Below, piece by piece: positions 11,652-21,751 of a stretch of 64,000 nt of DNA. The position numbers and the translations under genes are program-made. The notes beneath the pieces are model-generated. The model did no database searches, was not told the DNA's origin, and saw nothing but the letters and a program-made list of their open reading frames with translations. Each line of letters opens with the position of its first letter. Position 1 is the first letter of the stretch. Source of the stretch: Hanleya hanleyi (Eukaryota > Mollusca > Polyplacophora > Lepidopleurida > Hanleyidae); contig JAVTVY010037013.1 of the NCBI GenBank assembly GCA_036873755.1, positions 62,001 through 126,000 on the forward strand, read 5' to 3'.

Positions 11652-13048
11652 GAAGTGTTGAGGAAATCAGAGATCAAAATTGCAGATTGCGAAGAAAGGT
11701 TTAAATCCTGGGTAAATCCTTCAATACAGACTGTGATGGTGGTAGGAAGGAGGCAGCAGAGAAGAAAAAAGGTTTGTGATTTTCTCTGTATGTTGAAAAT
11801 ACAGTCTTTTGTACTTATTAGTCTCATGACTTTTACACATACGCTACCCGTACACCTTATAAATGTTTATTGCTTACACTCTCAGAAATATTCAGGGAAT
11901 AAATGAAATCCAGGGGTAATTTCCTGATAACCAGGTATATCAACCAATTAGCTGAAGTTTATGGGATTTTACTTACCTGATTAGGGTCAGGAACTTACTA
12001 ATCAGTCCTGAATTTCAGCCAAAATCCCTGAAATTGTGTTGTGGGTATACAACCTGATCAATTCAGGACTTTTACCTCAATCTCAGAAATATTCAGCGAA
12101 TAATCTTGAATAGATCCGGCTGCACATCGACAACTCAATTTCAGGAATTTTACCTGAAAATCCAGGGATATTTACCTGAATTTCAGAAAAAAAGATCCCT
12201 GAATGATAGGATTATCCCTGAAATTCAGGCAAATTTACCACCCTGATTAGTAAGTTCCCGACCCTATTCAGGTAAGTAAAATCTCCTAAAATTCAGATAA
12301 TTTAGCTTTAATTCATGGATGATATACCTGAATTTCAGGAAATCATCCCTTGCTTTCAGGTAGAAACCCTGAAATTGAGTTGTGGATGTACAATCTGATC
12401 TATTCCGGATCATTCCCTGAATATTTCTGACTAATTTCTGATAATAAAATTAACCTCCTCTCAAGAGAAATTTGCTCACCCTGTGATATAGCAGAGAATC
12501 TGATATCCAGTGTAACTTTTTCTGCCAATGTAGAATACGATCACTATTTTGATTTTAGCCAATAACTCGGTGAAATTTTGCACATATGTAATTCTGGCTA
12601 ATAATGTTATACTGTTGTATTAACAGGCCTCAATTTAAGGAGTGCTGATGATAACCTCTCAACAGGTTACTATGATACACCGGTAACCTGTGGGAACCTA
12701 TCGCATAATTATTAACATATTGTCATATTATTAGTCAAAATTATGGGGACCTGAAAATAATTTTCCACTATTTTTCATATGGCAACCTCCAGGCAACCCG
12801 AACACAGGTTACCGCCTTAAATTGAGGCCTGATTAAAATGAAAATTGCAACAGCAAACATGTTACAATAGGTCAGTGATGCTGCACTGTATTGAAACCCC
12901 TTAACACTTCTCCTTCATGTAAATATTGATCCATGTATTTGTTTTCTATTTGTTTCTAGCTGCTGAAAGTCGGAACAGACCAAACGATGCTGAGGACGGG
13001 AAGCCATTGGAATTGAAACCATTGAATAGGACAGAAAACTCGCGTTAA
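11652..13048 (+). CDS. candidate two-exon gene 3' end (weak)
   Basis: A possible internal exon at 11652-11771 is preceded by an acceptor-like TTTTTGCAG and followed by a donor-like AAG/GTTTGT. It encodes a charged stretch ending in arginine/lysine-rich residues (GRRQQRRKK). A possible last exon at 12960-13048 follows TTTGTTTCTAG and encodes about 29 residues, rich in E, N and R, before TAA. The two exons are phase-compatible, with two MITEs (11882-12430, 12624-12831) in the intron between them. I do not recognise the product. Splice signals this short occur by chance, so this is a lead rather than a call. Confidence 0.2.
11882..12430. mobile_element. MITE with TCAGAAATATTCAGGG termini
   Basis: The ends TCAGAAATATTCAGGGAAT and its complement (ending at 12430) bound about 549 bp that can fold on itself. 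The interior is built from many CCTGAAATTCAGG-like words in both orientations. No open frame. A non-autonomous inverted-repeat element of unknown superfamily. Confidence 0.65.
12624..12831. mobile_element. 208-bp MITE with 17-bp perfect TIRs
   Basis: CAGGCCTCAATTTAAGG (12624-12640) and its exact complement (12815-12831) bound the element. Flanking ATTAA (12619-12623 and 12832-12836) is a plausible 5-bp target duplication. Inside are further inverted GGTTAC words. No coding capacity. Confidence 0.7.
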
Positions 13049-13310
13049 TGAACATTATTATACCACCTTTCGGTTGACGATGTCAAATATTGGGTCATTT
13101 AGGACAAACAATCATCAAAATGGAAATATCTTCCAGGTTATGCATTCCAAAGAAGACGGTCAAATCATGTTCCATTTTATGAATAATTGTGAGTTCAAAA
13201 TCCAAGTTCACTTATGATGAAAATATGAATAGGGAAGCATTGTTCTGTTTTTGCTATAATAACAGCATATGAATGTGGATTGTGATTTAAGGGTTCACAA
13301 CCGACATAGA

Positions 13311-13445
13311 GGTATTTGTTGTGTAATAATTTACCGCTGGAACGTCTTTCATCCCGAGTCAAAACCCCGAGATTGCGCAGCAATCGAGGGGTTTTGACGA
13401 GGGATGAAAGACGTCCCAGCGGTAAATTATTACACAACAAATGCC
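13311..13445. repeat. long hairpin H1 with conserved loop
   Basis: Two nearly perfect complementary arms of about 53-58 bases meet at a tip that reads CCCC-GA-GATTGC-GCA-GCAATC-GA-GGGG: a tandem GA/GA mismatch, a six-base stem and a GCA loop. The arms match nothing else I noticed in the window. The tip architecture recurs in hairpins H2 (34988-35127) and H3 (51768-51898). Confidence 0.85.
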
Positions 13446-14230
13446 GATACGAAGGTTTTGAATCCAATTCTAACCAGGAGATATATTTGAATGTAGAAAT
13501 AATCAACAAATGCGCAAAACCTATTCTCTCTGAGCGCGGCTGGTACATTTTACCCCCGCCGCAAATACAAGCAGTGTTGCCTGGCTTGCCATAAAAATAT
13601 ATCGTGCAAAAGTTCTCAGTGATTCTTTCAGTGCAGAGAAATAAAATATTTTATTGATTTTTTATACATATTTCTTACCCAAGATTAACCACAGAAATAT
13701 GAGAACTAATGAGCTGGAGGTGGTATTCCCCAGCGTGTATAGAAGTTGACCTACATGTCACGTGCTTGCCATGGATACAGTACCGGGACAGTGACATTTC
13801 CAACACGAGCAGGTTCGCGTTTGTCTGCATTTGTGGGCGAAGGGCTAAGAAGAACGAAGTTATATTATATATCTTTTCTCATACAGACAGGCGGGCAGTT
13901 TAGGGCTGGAAATCGAATGGTTCAGATATCGAGTGCCTTTGCGCTCATTCAGTGTATCACGGAAAGAATGTTACTGTGTTATTGCGGGGGGAGGTAAACG
14001 CACTCTCCCTCAACCGTGATGAGCTGTTTCACGAGGCAGTATTTTGTATTCTTGCAAAACCTGTTGCTATGTGAAAGTTTACCCTATTTACAACATGTAT
14101 TTGCACACGACACGCACAACACAGAAGGTTAGAATTTAATTTTTATACCTGTGCTTGAATCTTGTTGACTTATAAAAATAAAGTTGTTCGAACCAAAAAT
14201 ATTGTGTTTGTAAATATTTGCAATAATTCG
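13446..14230. other. no clear gene
   Basis: Two overlapping plus-strand frames of 64 and 83 codons (13709-13997) have no recognisable motif. A GC-richer patch occurs around 13540-14020. Nothing further can be supported. Confidence 0.5.
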
Positions 14231-14566
14231 AAGTTTTTCAACAAATGATGTTGACCCAACGTCACTTTCAACGTCACTTTAGCGATATAGAGAGATTGAA
14301 ATTTCATGCCGATTACTGTTGTAAATTGAAGAAATAATGTTTTCATAGGCAAGCAAAATCGTTATTTTGCGCATGGTTAGTGTGGGAAAGTTTTTAGAGT
14401 GTGGGTTTCACCCTTGTCCTAAAATAAAAAAAAAACTCCCCACAATAACCGTGCATGAAATAACGATTTAGCACACCTATAAAAACATTATTTCGTAAAT
14501 TTACAACAGTATTGGGCATGAAATTTCGATCTGTCTATATCGCTAAAGTGAGCGTTGGGTCAACGC
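14231..14566. mobile_element. inverted-repeat MITE-like element
   Basis: Arms of about 130 bases, starting GTTGACCCAACGTCACTTT and ending with the complementary AAAGTGAGCGTTGGGTCAAC, fold back with modest divergence around a poly-A-containing centre near 14420. Non-coding. Confidence 0.65.
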
Positions 14567-14740
14567 CATTTGCCACCTAGTGCCCAACGTCTTCTTATTG
14601 ACGTCGTTCCAACGTTGGACCATCATCGGATTGCCAACATTGGGCCAACGTTGGGCCACTGGACAAAATTACGTTGGGTTAACGTAACCAGCCAACACTC
14701 TGGCAACGTCTTCTTATTGACGTCGGTCCAACGTTAGTAG
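14567..14740. repeat. CAACGT-rich tandem repeat
   Basis: Two copies of a unit of about 117 bases (CAACGTCTTCTTATTGACGT at 14587 and again at 14704) with many CCAACGTTGG words. It resembles the 9465-9720 repeat. Confidence 0.6.
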
Positions 14741-14934
14741 TATAGAGTGAGTGATTTGAGTCATATTGACCCCAAAAATCTGCATAATTTGTGGCGGTCA
14801 CGTGGCGGAGAGAGAGGTCAAGTGAACTATAGTTCCGGCAGGATGACCAACAAAGCTACCTCCAACCCAGGAGAGTTCCAATTGTTGCAGGGGATGTATT
14901 CATCCGCGGTGATGCGGTCTGGCGGTGATGCGGA

Positions 14935-15132
14935 CGCGGAAAAAAGCTTCCACGCAGAAAAAGTAGTCCCTAGATAAAATGGTCCGATTGGGTCGTATGA
15001 GGTATCAAAGTGACGCTTATGTAAAGGGGCATCTAATGGACTGGGTGTGGGGTTGAACTAGGGTCATTCTGCGCATGCGCGGTGGCCGAAGGGTATGGAA
15101 ATAGCCGTTTTAGAGCTAGGGGAGCCACTAAT
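14935..15132. repeat. Polinton left TIR, outer part
   Basis: The complement matches 34201-34400: an outer motif with CGCGGAAAAAAGCTTCC, AGTAGTCCCTAGATAAAATG, then a unit with GTCGTATGAGGTATCAAAG, an NRF-1-like TGCGCATGCGCG (15070-15081) and GGGTATGGAAATAG. It is cut by the LINE at the 8-bp duplication CCACTAAT (15125-15132). Confidence 0.85.
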
Positions 15133-15357
15133 TTTTTTTTTTTTTTTTTTTTTAATTGATATTTTATTGATTTTTCAGGCATACACACACACACATACAG
15201 GCAATACAAAGCAAAACACAATATTTACCAAAGTACAACAAATTACATGGAAAACATGCAACTTTTCATTGAGTGAGGTTGAGCTATTAATATATTAAAT
15301 TTAGTATTTAAGTAGAAAAAATTCTTTCCTTAATGGCAGAATTGGCATGAAAAAAAT

Positions 15358-18021
15358 TCAATTATCTGCCAATAACAGATGGAGCGAGGACCAGTATTGG
15401 TCAAAAATTCTACGATCTCCATTCTTACTTCTGATCAATTTATCTGTGATATATATAGATTTCATTTTTCTCAGAATCAAATCGAAAGTAGGAATTTTGT
15501 TCTGTGCTTTCATTTGATATATACAATGCTTTATTGTAACGAGTAAGTAGTCCAGTGGTTTGTATTGCAGCCCTACTAGTCCTAGTATTACTTTTTCTGG
15601 CGTAAATTGAATTTTTATCCCAGCCGTTACCAACCATTTTTCTAGTTCAAACCAAATTGGACGAATCACTAAACATTCCCAGAATATATGAATAATCGTT
15701 TCAGCTGAACTTGCACAGAAAGTACACAAATTGCTAACATTAGGATCTAATCTATGAGCAAAAATATTTGTCGTCAAAATTCTATTCACAATTTTATAAT
15801 GTAGCCACTTAAATTTTTCTTCTCTGTAATTATTTTGTAATAAATAGATGTTTTGCCATTCATTTCTACTAAATATTCTTCCAAGAGCTGTCTCCCATTT
15901 TAAATTGGCAGTTCGCTTCATAAATGTAGGGGATAGTAAAGTATCATAGTATGTCCGACAGCCTTTTACATCCTTTATAAGTTGAAGTAAACGTGGCGGT
16001 ATTAGTGGACAATATGCTTGCGCTTTAATCATTTCAATCCCTAGATCTTTTGCTGCTTTTTTTACTGCTTGACAAACTCCCATAAACTCCAAATAATTAA
16101 CATCAGTACCAAATGTATCGTTAAACTTATTTATAGAGAGGAACTTTCCAGATACGTTCAGCAGATCGTCTACAAAACGCACACCTTTTCTATCCCAATG
16201 TTTATAATATAATAATTTATTGTTTATTATGAATTGGTCATTAAGCCATAATAACTCGTTCGAGAATTTACTGGCACGATCAAGGGGGCATTTTTGCTTA
16301 AAATCTCCGTATGCTACTAAAACATCCTTCCAAAAATTGTTTCCTACAAGTGGTATTAACATATTCCTTAACGCTGTATTACCCATCTCTATTAGGTTTA
16401 GATTTTCAGGAACATATGTCCTAAGTATTTCGCTCCATTTGGGAGTCTTTTTATATAGTCTTCTTATCCAGGAAATTTTCTGTGCTTGAATTGTATAGTA
16501 TATATCAGGCATTTTCAATCCCCCCAATTTCACTGGATTTTTAGCTATCTTTCTCGAAATTTGATCTGGTTTCGAATTCCATACAAATTCGAATATTTTC
16601 TTTTGAAATTCCTCAATTAATATCATAGGTGGGTTTGGGAGAGAAGAAAACAGATGATTCAATTTCGATATCAATAAACTTTTTAAAATAACGATTCTAC
16701 CTAGTGGTGATAGATAACGGTGTGACCAGATTTTCATAATAATTTCAATTTCTCTTAATTTATCTTTATAGTTTCTCTCAACCATTTCTGCCAAATTTAA
16801 AGTGAATACAAGCCCTAACATTTTGAAGGCATCCTGTTTCCAGTCGAGGTGCCATTTTGTTTTATATTTAATATCAGAGTACTTTTTGGAACCAATCCAA
16901 ATAATCCTAGTTTTATCGGCGTTCATTTTCAAACCTGAAATTTTTTCAAAGATCTCCAAAGTTCGGAGACATGCATATAAACTCTTCTGAGAACCATCTA
17001 AAAATATGGTCGTATCATCAGCATATTGTGATAATATAAATTCATGATCTCCTACTTTAATTCCACTAATGTTTTTATTGTTTCTGAGCATAATTGAAAG
17101 AATTTCAGCACACAACAAGAAAAGGTAAGGTGAGAGGGGGTCTCCCTGACGACAGCCACGAGTAATCTCGAAGAAATCAGAAGCATGTCCATTGACGATT
17201 ACACACGACTGTGCATTTTTATATATCAGCTTTATCCAGTTTTGAATAGACGGACCGAAATTAAATAATGCTATTGATTGATGCAAATATGCCCAATCCA
17301 CAGAATCAAAAGCCTTTTCAAAGTCAAGCAGTAATAGCATCCCAGGTAAATGGTGATCCTCGGTATATTGCATCAAGTCGTATGTTAACCTTGTGTTTTC
17401 ACCAATATATCTTCCGGGTATAAAACCGTTTTGATCTTCGCTTATAAGTTGAGGTAAATACTTTTTAATTCTTTGTGCGATTGCTGCAGCCCCAATTTTG
17501 TAAGAAATATTAAGAAGAGTGATGGGTCTCCAGTTCTTCAGAAATTGCTTTGGTTTACCCTCTTTCGGGAAACATGTAATGACTCCTTGTCTCTGTGTTA
17601 TTGATAGAGAATCATTATTATACGCATAATTCAATGCATTCAATAAATATTTATTCAGATCTATCCAAGAAAAATTGAAAAATTCTGCTGTGTAGCCATC
17701 CGATCCTGGACTTTTTTCGTTCTTCATCTTTTTTAAAGCGTTCAAGATCTCCTCTTTGGACAATTCCCCTTCAAGATCATTTGATTGTTCTGTATTTAAT
17801 TTAGACACCTTATTTCCCAATAGCTCATCTAAATTAACTAGACTAGTTTCTTTTTTGCTATAAAGTCGTTTATAATATCTTTTGGTTTCTTCTAATATAT
17901 GTTTTGGTTCTGTAATAATTTTATCTTCAGCATTTTGAATCCGAGTAATTGATTTTTTAATATAATTTCGATGTTCCAACGTCAAAAAATATTTAGTCGG
18001 TTTTTCGTCATATTCTGCCAA
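15358..18021 (-). CDS. ORF2: LINE ORF2, reverse transcriptase part
   Basis: This 887-residue frame carries the reverse transcriptase that copies LINE RNA into DNA at the nicked target. Visible RT motifs in order: GKPKQFLKNWRPITLLN, DQNGFIPGRYIGENTRL, LLLLDFEKAFDSVDW, GCRQGDPLSPYLFLL and the catalytic SQYADDTTIF. A C-terminal CCHC-like motif (LCTFCASSAETIIHIFWEC) is typical of L1/Tx1 ORF2. The frame is in phase with the endonuclease frame upstream; only an in-frame TGA at 18205-18207 and the 61 codons between separate them, so the natural protein would start at 19158. The Met at 18021 is merely the first after the stop. All catalytic residues I can check are intact. Confidence 0.9.
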   Translation of the reverse strand: MAEYDEKPTKYFLTLEHRNYIKKSITRIQNAEDKIITEPKHILEETKRYYKRLYSKKETSLVNLDELLGNKVSKLNTEQSNDLEGELSKEEILNALKKMKNEKSPGSDGYTAEFFNFSWIDLNKYLLNALNYAYNNDSLSITQRQGVITCFPKEGKPKQFLKNWRPITLLNISYKIGAAAIAQRIKKYLPQLISEDQNGFIPGRYIGENTRLTYDLMQYTEDHHLPGMLLLLDFEKAFDSVDWAYLHQSIALFNFGPSIQNWIKLIYKNAQSCVIVNGHASDFFEITRGCRQGDPLSPYLFLLCAEILSIMLRNNKNISGIKVGDHEFILSQYADDTTIFLDGSQKSLYACLRTLEIFEKISGLKMNADKTRIIWIGSKKYSDIKYKTKWHLDWKQDAFKMLGLVFTLNLAEMVERNYKDKLREIEIIMKIWSHRYLSPLGRIVILKSLLISKLNHLFSSLPNPPMILIEEFQKKIFEFVWNSKPDQISRKIAKNPVKLGGLKMPDIYYTIQAQKISWIRRLYKKTPKWSEILRTYVPENLNLIEMGNTALRNMLIPLVGNNFWKDVLVAYGDFKQKCPLDRASKFSNELLWLNDQFIINNKLLYYKHWDRKGVRFVDDLLNVSGKFLSINKFNDTFGTDVNYLEFMGVCQAVKKAAKDLGIEMIKAQAYCPLIPPRLLQLIKDVKGCRTYYDTLLSPTFMKRTANLKWETALGRIFSRNEWQNIYLLQNNYREEKFKWLHYKIVNRILTTNIFAHRLDPNVSNLCTFCASSAETIIHIFWECLVIRPIWFELEKWLVTAGIKIQFTPEKVILGLVGLQYKPLDYLLVTIKHCIYQMKAQNKIPTFDLILRKMKSIYITDKLIRSKNGDRRIFDQYWSSLHLLLADN

Positions 18022-18204
18022 TTTCGCTTTTGTACGAGTAATAATGCCATCAACCCTATTTTTATTTATTTTTTCTAATTCATCTTTTATGGTTCTTATC
18101 TCTTGCAGTGTTGTATTTTTGTAATCAATGTCATTCTCTTTATCTAGTTTTTCCTCTAAGTTTTGTAATTTAGCCGATAGTTCGGTTTCCTTAACTTTTG
18201 ACTG

Positions 18205-19158
18205 TCATTTTTTATTAGACGAATATGCTATAGTCTTCCCTCTTATTTTTAAAAGTATAACCTCAAATAACAATTGATCATTAATAGTGTAATTCTCCTG
18301 AAAATTATCCTCCTCAGCCTTATATTCTTGTATTGTTTCATTTATAACTGTTTTAACTACATCTACATAGGCCCTGTCTTTGAGTAAAGAGTTATTGAAT
18401 TTCCAGAATCCTTTTCCTCTTTGAAGATTTTCAAATTTTAGAGATATACTAATCAATGAATGGTCTGTTCGATAACTTGGATGAATATTTGTATTATGCA
18501 CACAATGCAGTATATCACGTGATATTAGAAAAAAGTCCAGCCGTGCTTGCTTGATTGGGGTGGGCTGCCGCCAGGTATACCTCCTCATCTCCGGATAAAA
18601 TTCTCGCCATGGATCCACTAAATCTAAAAGTTCCTTGACTTCACAAACTTTTAGCCTAGCTTTTGGATGGTTAATATTAGAATAATTGTAAGTGTCTTTT
18701 AGCGGATCTTGAACCAAGTTCCAATCTCCACAAATAATAACATGTTGGCTATTCCATTCTTCTGTCACTGAATGAATATGCTCAAAGAAATTGGGATCAT
18801 CTTCATTGGGGGCATATATGGAAACAAGAGTGAATGTCAAATCTGGAGTTTTAATTTCCAACATCAAATAATTGCCTTTTTTTCTATCTTTTCTCACCCT
18901 CAGGACTTCAAACTCAAAATTGTTTCTAAAAAGGATAGCAACCCCTCGAGCGTTACTAGTAAATGGACTGATGTAGGTTTTATAGCCCCACTCTGACTGT
19001 ACTATCTGTTGCATTTTACGCGTAAAATGCACGTCCTGCAAGCAATAAATCGAATATTTTAGATCTTGTAAATGACGGAATATATCCATACGTTTTTGTT
19101 TGTTATTCAAACCTCGGCAGTTAACAGAGCCGACTGTTATTTCACATTCAGATGCCAT
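18205..19158 (-). CDS. ORF2: LINE ORF2, endonuclease part (ends at premature TGA)
   Basis: A 317-residue apurinic/apyrimidinic-type endonuclease, which nicks the target DNA to prime reverse transcription. Visible family features are GSVNCRGLNNKQKR near the N-terminus, IYCLQDVHF (catalytic Glu replaced by Gln-Asp in this reading), VSIYAPN, IICGDWNLVQD and, near the C-terminus, YRTDHSLISISL. It ends at TGA (18205-18207) in an AAA-AAA-TGA-CAG context, after which the same frame continues into the reverse transcriptase, so the stop is an inactivating nonsense mutation rather than a natural end; a CGA-to-TGA CpG change is the simplest origin. ATG at 19158 is the first in the frame. Confidence 0.85.
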   Translation of the reverse strand: MASECEITVGSVNCRGLNNKQKRMDIFRHLQDLKYSIYCLQDVHFTRKMQQIVQSEWGYKTYISPFTSNARGVAILFRNNFEFEVLRVRKDRKKGNYLMLEIKTPDLTFTLVSIYAPNEDDPNFFEHIHSVTEEWNSQHVIICGDWNLVQDPLKDTYNYSNINHPKARLKVCEVKELLDLVDPWREFYPEMRRYTWRQPTPIKQARLDFFLISRDILHCVHNTNIHPSYRTDHSLISISLKFENLQRGKGFWKFNNSLLKDRAYVDVVKTVINETIQEYKAEEDNFQENYTINDQLLFEVILLKIRGKTIAYSSNKK

Positions 19159-20664
19159 TTAATGGAGGGAGAGAGCTTTTGTATTGCATTGTTAAGATTT
19201 TATATGGTGAAAAGCTGACATGCGCATAAACAATAATATCAAAAATCTTTCTACTATTACAGTATACCATCGTGTTTCGGATGATTGTGGGTATGCCTTT
19301 ATATGTTGACTTCCCTTGTATGAGAAACAAAAATAAATAAATAACAATGAATCCTTTTTCACACATTATGCTGTGGGTTATATCTTGCCGTTGCTTTGCC
19401 GGAATCGCTAGATACCTAATCTATAGAATATCAATATATATGGCTATTAACAAAGTAAGAGATCCCATCTTCTCCAGAGAAACAGAAATACTTCCGCATA
19501 CAAAAATATAGGAATCAAATGCGATGTTCGCAGAAAAAATGTCAATGTTTAGAACTATAAAACAGAGTAAGCAATTAATTTAAGAATACTAGTATAGGAC
19601 AGATCAAAATACAACACATGCGTGAATCTGCTGTTAGCTAATATGACCAGCTAAAGTGTCACCAACCACGTGAACTATGACCCGCACCGCAGTCACCTAA
19701 CGTACACGTATCAAAAATAAGTACGAGCAGTCACCACAAAAACTGCCGGGTGCAAATCTAACACAGGTGTTACATGTAGGAATACTTGATGTCATTTCAT
19801 TATAAGTGCATGTGGCGAAGTGAAACGATTCAGGCAGAAATACCTCTCTAGAATGCTAGTTCCCGGTTTTATATGCCAATGGTTATATACTAGCAGATTC
19901 ACGTTAGGAAGATGTAGCCCTATTTCACGGTTGAGCAGACAGTTAATCCTACATGCAACATCAATTTGCACTGGTGGTAAAAATAGTACATTACGTCAGG
20001 TGTTATCAAATTGGAAGGTTGAGACACAACTTCGTGTACTAGGGGTTACCAAGTCAAATACAAATCGCATATATGTACCGACCATGAAACAAAATCAACA
20101 GTGCATTACTATTTGCCGCAGAAAACAATCGTAGCAACAACCTTGTAATAAATGTCAATTGGTAGGTAGAGATCAATAATTAAGTTTAAATACAGAATGG
20201 AACCATCTCTACCATCAAATCTAGTAGAATACAACTAAATTAATATTATACTAGAGCAATCAAAAGTATACATTGTATATATAGTTATTTAAACGACGTC
20301 TCCTGATTTCATTGTATATAAACAGCTCAAAATGACTGCCACAGTTCAGCAATTACATATATCGGATACACCGAAGAAAGGTGTGGCGTCTTTCAGATAT
20401 ATGGAGGCGTCATATAAATTTGAATTGATAAGTCCATGTCTGTTGTGAATGTCATGCTGTCTTAACCCGGCCACGCGGGGGTGTCGATCACAGGGTAAAA
20501 TCATTTTATAATATGAAAATTCAAAGTTCAGATTACAGGATACTCCATTCCCTTCACAGTTAATATCTGTTTCAAAGTGTTATTTACTTTATGTTTCAAA
20601 GATTTTTGTCTGTGTTTCAACACCAACGTGTTCGAATTGTTTCAAGAAAAAGAATACCTACAGT
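19159..20664. other. spacer between LINE ORF1 and ORF2
   Basis: No frame over about 105 codons and no recognisable motif. Spacers between ORF1 and ORF2 in this clade are normally much shorter, so part of this may be a nested insertion, but I found no terminal repeats or target duplication. Confidence 0.5.
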
Positions 20665-21606
20665 TTATGGACTTTCGGCAGCATATCTAACCCACTGGTC
20701 CTCTCGGTTTGCCCGTGTTTCCAGAACAACTGTGAGGTCATATACCTTTATCCTGGTCTGGCACTTAGTACTCTGTCGTAGCTGATAGGCCGAATCTGAC
20801 AGTTTGCCCCTAATTGCACGCATCTTTGGTGGTAAATCCGTCCTGATAGTAATCTTCGAATGCTGTAAATTACTGGTAGACCCTAATATCAGATCCCGTT
20901 CTACTGTCGTACACAACGTAACGATGATGGTTGGTGGTGCCTCCCCTAAACGCTCTCTCTCCTTCGGGCGGGGCTGATTTCGTCTCGGGAGCCTATGACA
21001 GGCGATAAAAATCATTTTATCGACAACATTTTTTTCCAACTTTAGTTTTTTCACCATCAGATTTCGCGTCACATTTTCAGTGTTTTCTCCCCGAATCTCA
21101 GGTACCCCGTATATCAGCAGATTTCTATTGCGATCATGTTTGTCTTTCCTCGTCAAACTATCTCGAAGAAATTTGATTTCGGCCTCAAATTGTGCTTTCA
21201 TTGAGGGGATAATATCTTCCTTTATGTCTTTTACTTCGCTTTGCTGGAAGTTCAAGGCCTCTGAATTTTCCAAAACTTTGCAGGTTAAGTCCGATATAGA
21301 CTTTTTCACCTCTTCTATGTCAGATTTCAAATTTTTTTCTAGCTGGTTGGCGGTACTTTTAATATTTTCAGTCAGTCTCTTTTCTAAACCAAGCAATAGT
21401 TCAGTAATGTTACCTGACGCCTTGTCACTACTGGCCATGTTGTCCACGCTATTGTCCGGTCCACTCAGCACGGGATTTACAATGGGGTCACCTTGACCGG
21501 GCTGTGTGCTTCTTAGAAAATAGCTAGGTATGCCGGTGCTCTGAGTAGGTTTTTCGTATCTATTTCTCGTCTTTTTAGTTGCTTTGGCACTGTTCTGTTT
21601 CGACAT
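20665..21606 (-). CDS. ORF1: LINE ORF1 (RNA-binding, coiled coil plus RRM)
   Basis: 313 residues. In L1-like elements ORF1p is a trimeric RNA chaperone that coats the element RNA. The N-terminus is basic and Ser/Thr-rich (residues 1-60). Residues about 65-160 form a coiled coil with heptads of Leu/Ile and many Glu/Lys (LEKRLTENIKSTANQLEKNL). Then comes an RRM-like domain opening with RNRNLLIYGVPE (about 165-250), followed by the C-terminal IRTDLPPKMRAIRGKLSDSA segment, a hallmark of L1-type ORF1. ATG at 21606 is the first in frame and lies 145 bases from the 5' end of the element. The frame is open to TAA/TGA at 20665 with no break. Confidence 0.88.
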   Translation of the reverse strand: MSKQNSAKATKKTRNRYEKPTQSTGIPSYFLRSTQPGQGDPIVNPVLSGPDNSVDNMASSDKASGNITELLLGLEKRLTENIKSTANQLEKNLKSDIEEVKKSISDLTCKVLENSEALNFQQSEVKDIKEDIIPSMKAQFEAEIKFLRDSLTRKDKHDRNRNLLIYGVPEIRGENTENVTRNLMVKKLKLEKNVVDKMIFIACHRLPRRNQPRPKERERLGEAPPTIIVTLCTTVERDLILGSTSNLQHSKITIRTDLPPKMRAIRGKLSDSAYQLRQSTKCQTRIKVYDLTVVLETRANREDQWVRYAAESP

Positions 21607-21751
21607 TTACCTTCCAAATCATAGCAGGTACATTCGAAAATTATATATCATTCATAGCCAGGCTGTATTCCGACCAAGCAAGGCAAACAGCTGATGAGTT
21701 CAGGAGCTCGATAAAACGTGTGCGTACCGGGCTGTCGCCATACCGGAATAT

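Larger units (their letters stand above)
15133..21751 (-). mobile_element. L1/Tx1-type LINE, near full length
   Basis: The minus-strand element has a 3' poly(A) (22 T on the plus strand, 15132-15153), ORF2 (19158-15358), ORF1 (21606-20665) and a short 5' region, and is flanked by CCACTAAT at 15125-15132 and 21752-21759. It lies within a terminal-repeat unit of the Polinton, so it inserted after the Polinton arrived. ORF2 has one in-frame TGA; otherwise both ORFs are long. The 1.5 kb between ORF1 and ORF2 is unusually long for the group and holds no gene. Confidence 0.9.
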
